Below are positions 63,545 through 64,000 of a stretch of DNA of 64,000 bases, in pieces. The position numbers and the translations under genes are program-made. Numbering within the stretch: position 1 is the first letter of the stretch; every line of letters starts with the position of its first letter. The notes beneath the pieces were generated by a model. The model was not told the DNA's origin. It did no database searches and was given only the letters and a program-made list of their open reading frames with translations. The stretch is taken from positions 1 to 64,000 of the forward strand of contig CAMKTS010000012.1 in NCBI GenBank assembly GCA_946415755.1, read 5' to 3'. The DNA comes from an uncultured Prevotella sp. GTDB lineage: Bacteria; Bacteroidota; Bacteroidia; Bacteroidales; Bacteroidaceae.

Positions 63545-64000
63545 TCAGCATTTAAAGAAATGATAGGCTCCCCGTACCGTAGCCAGTGCTAAGTCGGGAC
63601 GCCTGTGGAATAGATGTTTCAAAAAGTCTTTGCAGGCAACAATGGTCAGTAGATAAAGCAGTGAGAGCATTTTGTTGGCACCTGTCATGTTGCGGCTGAC
63701 AAACAGCAGTCGGTTGCGGGTGATATAGTAGGTCTTCAGCGCACTGTCCTGACCGGTAGCCTGACTTTCCTTATGATAGACGGTACAGGCTGGGTCATAC
63801 CAGATGTCATAACCAGCGCGGCGAATCATCATCGACCAGTCAAGTTCCTCATAATAAAGGAAATAGCATTCTGGCATGAGTCCTGCTTTTTCAACAGCCT
63901 CTCGCTTCACCATCATGGCCGCACCATGTGCGTATGGGGTAGAATGTGGCGTATCGTATTGCCCTTGGTCTTCTTCGCCATATCCGATGGAGCGGTTGCG
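63545..64000 (-). CDS. Family 2 glycosyltransferase, C-terminal part (cut by window edge)
   Basis: The frame is open to the right edge, so the N-terminus is missing. Visible are YGEEDQGQYD, YAHGAAMMVKREAVE, the FLYYEELDWSMMIRRAGYD catalytic-base region and VYHKESQATG, typical of rhamnosyltransferase-like GT2 enzymes. It sits 4 nt upstream of the next glycosyltransferase gene in the polysaccharide cluster. Confidence 0.85.
   Translation of the reverse strand, partial: RNRSIGYGEEDQGQYDTPHSTPYAHGAAMMVKREAVEKAGLMPECYFLYYEELDWSMMIRRAGYDIWYDPACTVYHKESQATGQDSALKTYYITRNRLLFVSRNMTGANKMLSLLYLLTIVACKDFLKHLFHRRPDLALATVRGAYHFFKC

Overview
The window looks like a chromosome segment from a Bacteroidales bacterium, most likely Prevotellaceae (Prevotella/Segatella type). 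The sequence signs are TAnnTTTG -7 promoter boxes ahead of many genes with almost no Shine-Dalgarno sequences, a BspA-type leucine-rich surface protein, a Rho factor with a long N-terminal insertion, an HU-HIG DNA-binding protein beside a 37-residue smalltalk protein, a VirE/DUF3987 protein next to a polysaccharide locus, and several lipoprotein peptidases. Gene assignments come from reading motifs; no database search was run.

Layout. 1-2.0 kb: 3' part of a BspA-like surface protein and a 55-residue follower. 2.0-2.8 kb: a decayed helicase stump among hairpins. 2.8-5.8 kb: an S37-type lipoprotein peptidase and a LeuA-family synthase. 5.8-14.4 kb, minus strand: two tandem acyl-CoA synthetases, Tex, a tiny membrane protein, RsmG and Rho. 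14.7-19.6 kb, plus strand: EngB, an ABC-F ATPase, RecR, a small membrane protein, a glycosyltransferase and a GNAT acetyltransferase. Two identical tRNA-Asp genes follow, then an SGNH hydrolase, GalE and a C69 dipeptidase. 23.6-29.7 kb: PheT, YebC, a histidine-kinase-like protein that has lost its phospho-acceptor histidine, and the S6-S18-L9 operon. 29.9-42 kb: a clostripain-like lipoprotein, a CsgG/FlgT-like protein, a TonB receptor, a SpoU methyltransferase, a TlpA-like lipoprotein, Prs, a ThiE-like protein, PheS, a DUF4348-type lipoprotein, MurB and an MBL hydrolase.

42-59 kb is the accessory part. Between the smalltalk/HU-HIG pair and the VirE/DUF3987 gene lies an AT-richer block. It holds a broken gene and a seven-gene, tightly packed defence-type module: two different m5C DNA methyltransferases, a coupled unknown protein, a MutL/MORC-like GHKL ATPase, a Z1-domain helicase-like ATPase, a PD-(D/E)XK nuclease and an unknown protein with an acidic linker. 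This matches the restriction-modification class predicted computationally around prokaryotic MORC/MutL-like ATPases. Several small unknown genes follow. From 59.6 kb to the end, minus strand, is part of a surface polysaccharide locus (flippase and three GT2 glycosyltransferases).

The most unexpected signal is non-coding. Many intergenic gaps are short tandem arrays of 7-nt (once 8-nt) units, with a different unit at each site, often supplying the stop or start codon of the neighbouring gene. Two loci 28 kb apart share a 21-bp dyad-symmetric iteron. Two copies of a roughly 75-nt hairpin element keep the same fold with different base pairs. A 35-nt repeat (34/35 identical) occurs near both ends of the accessory block.
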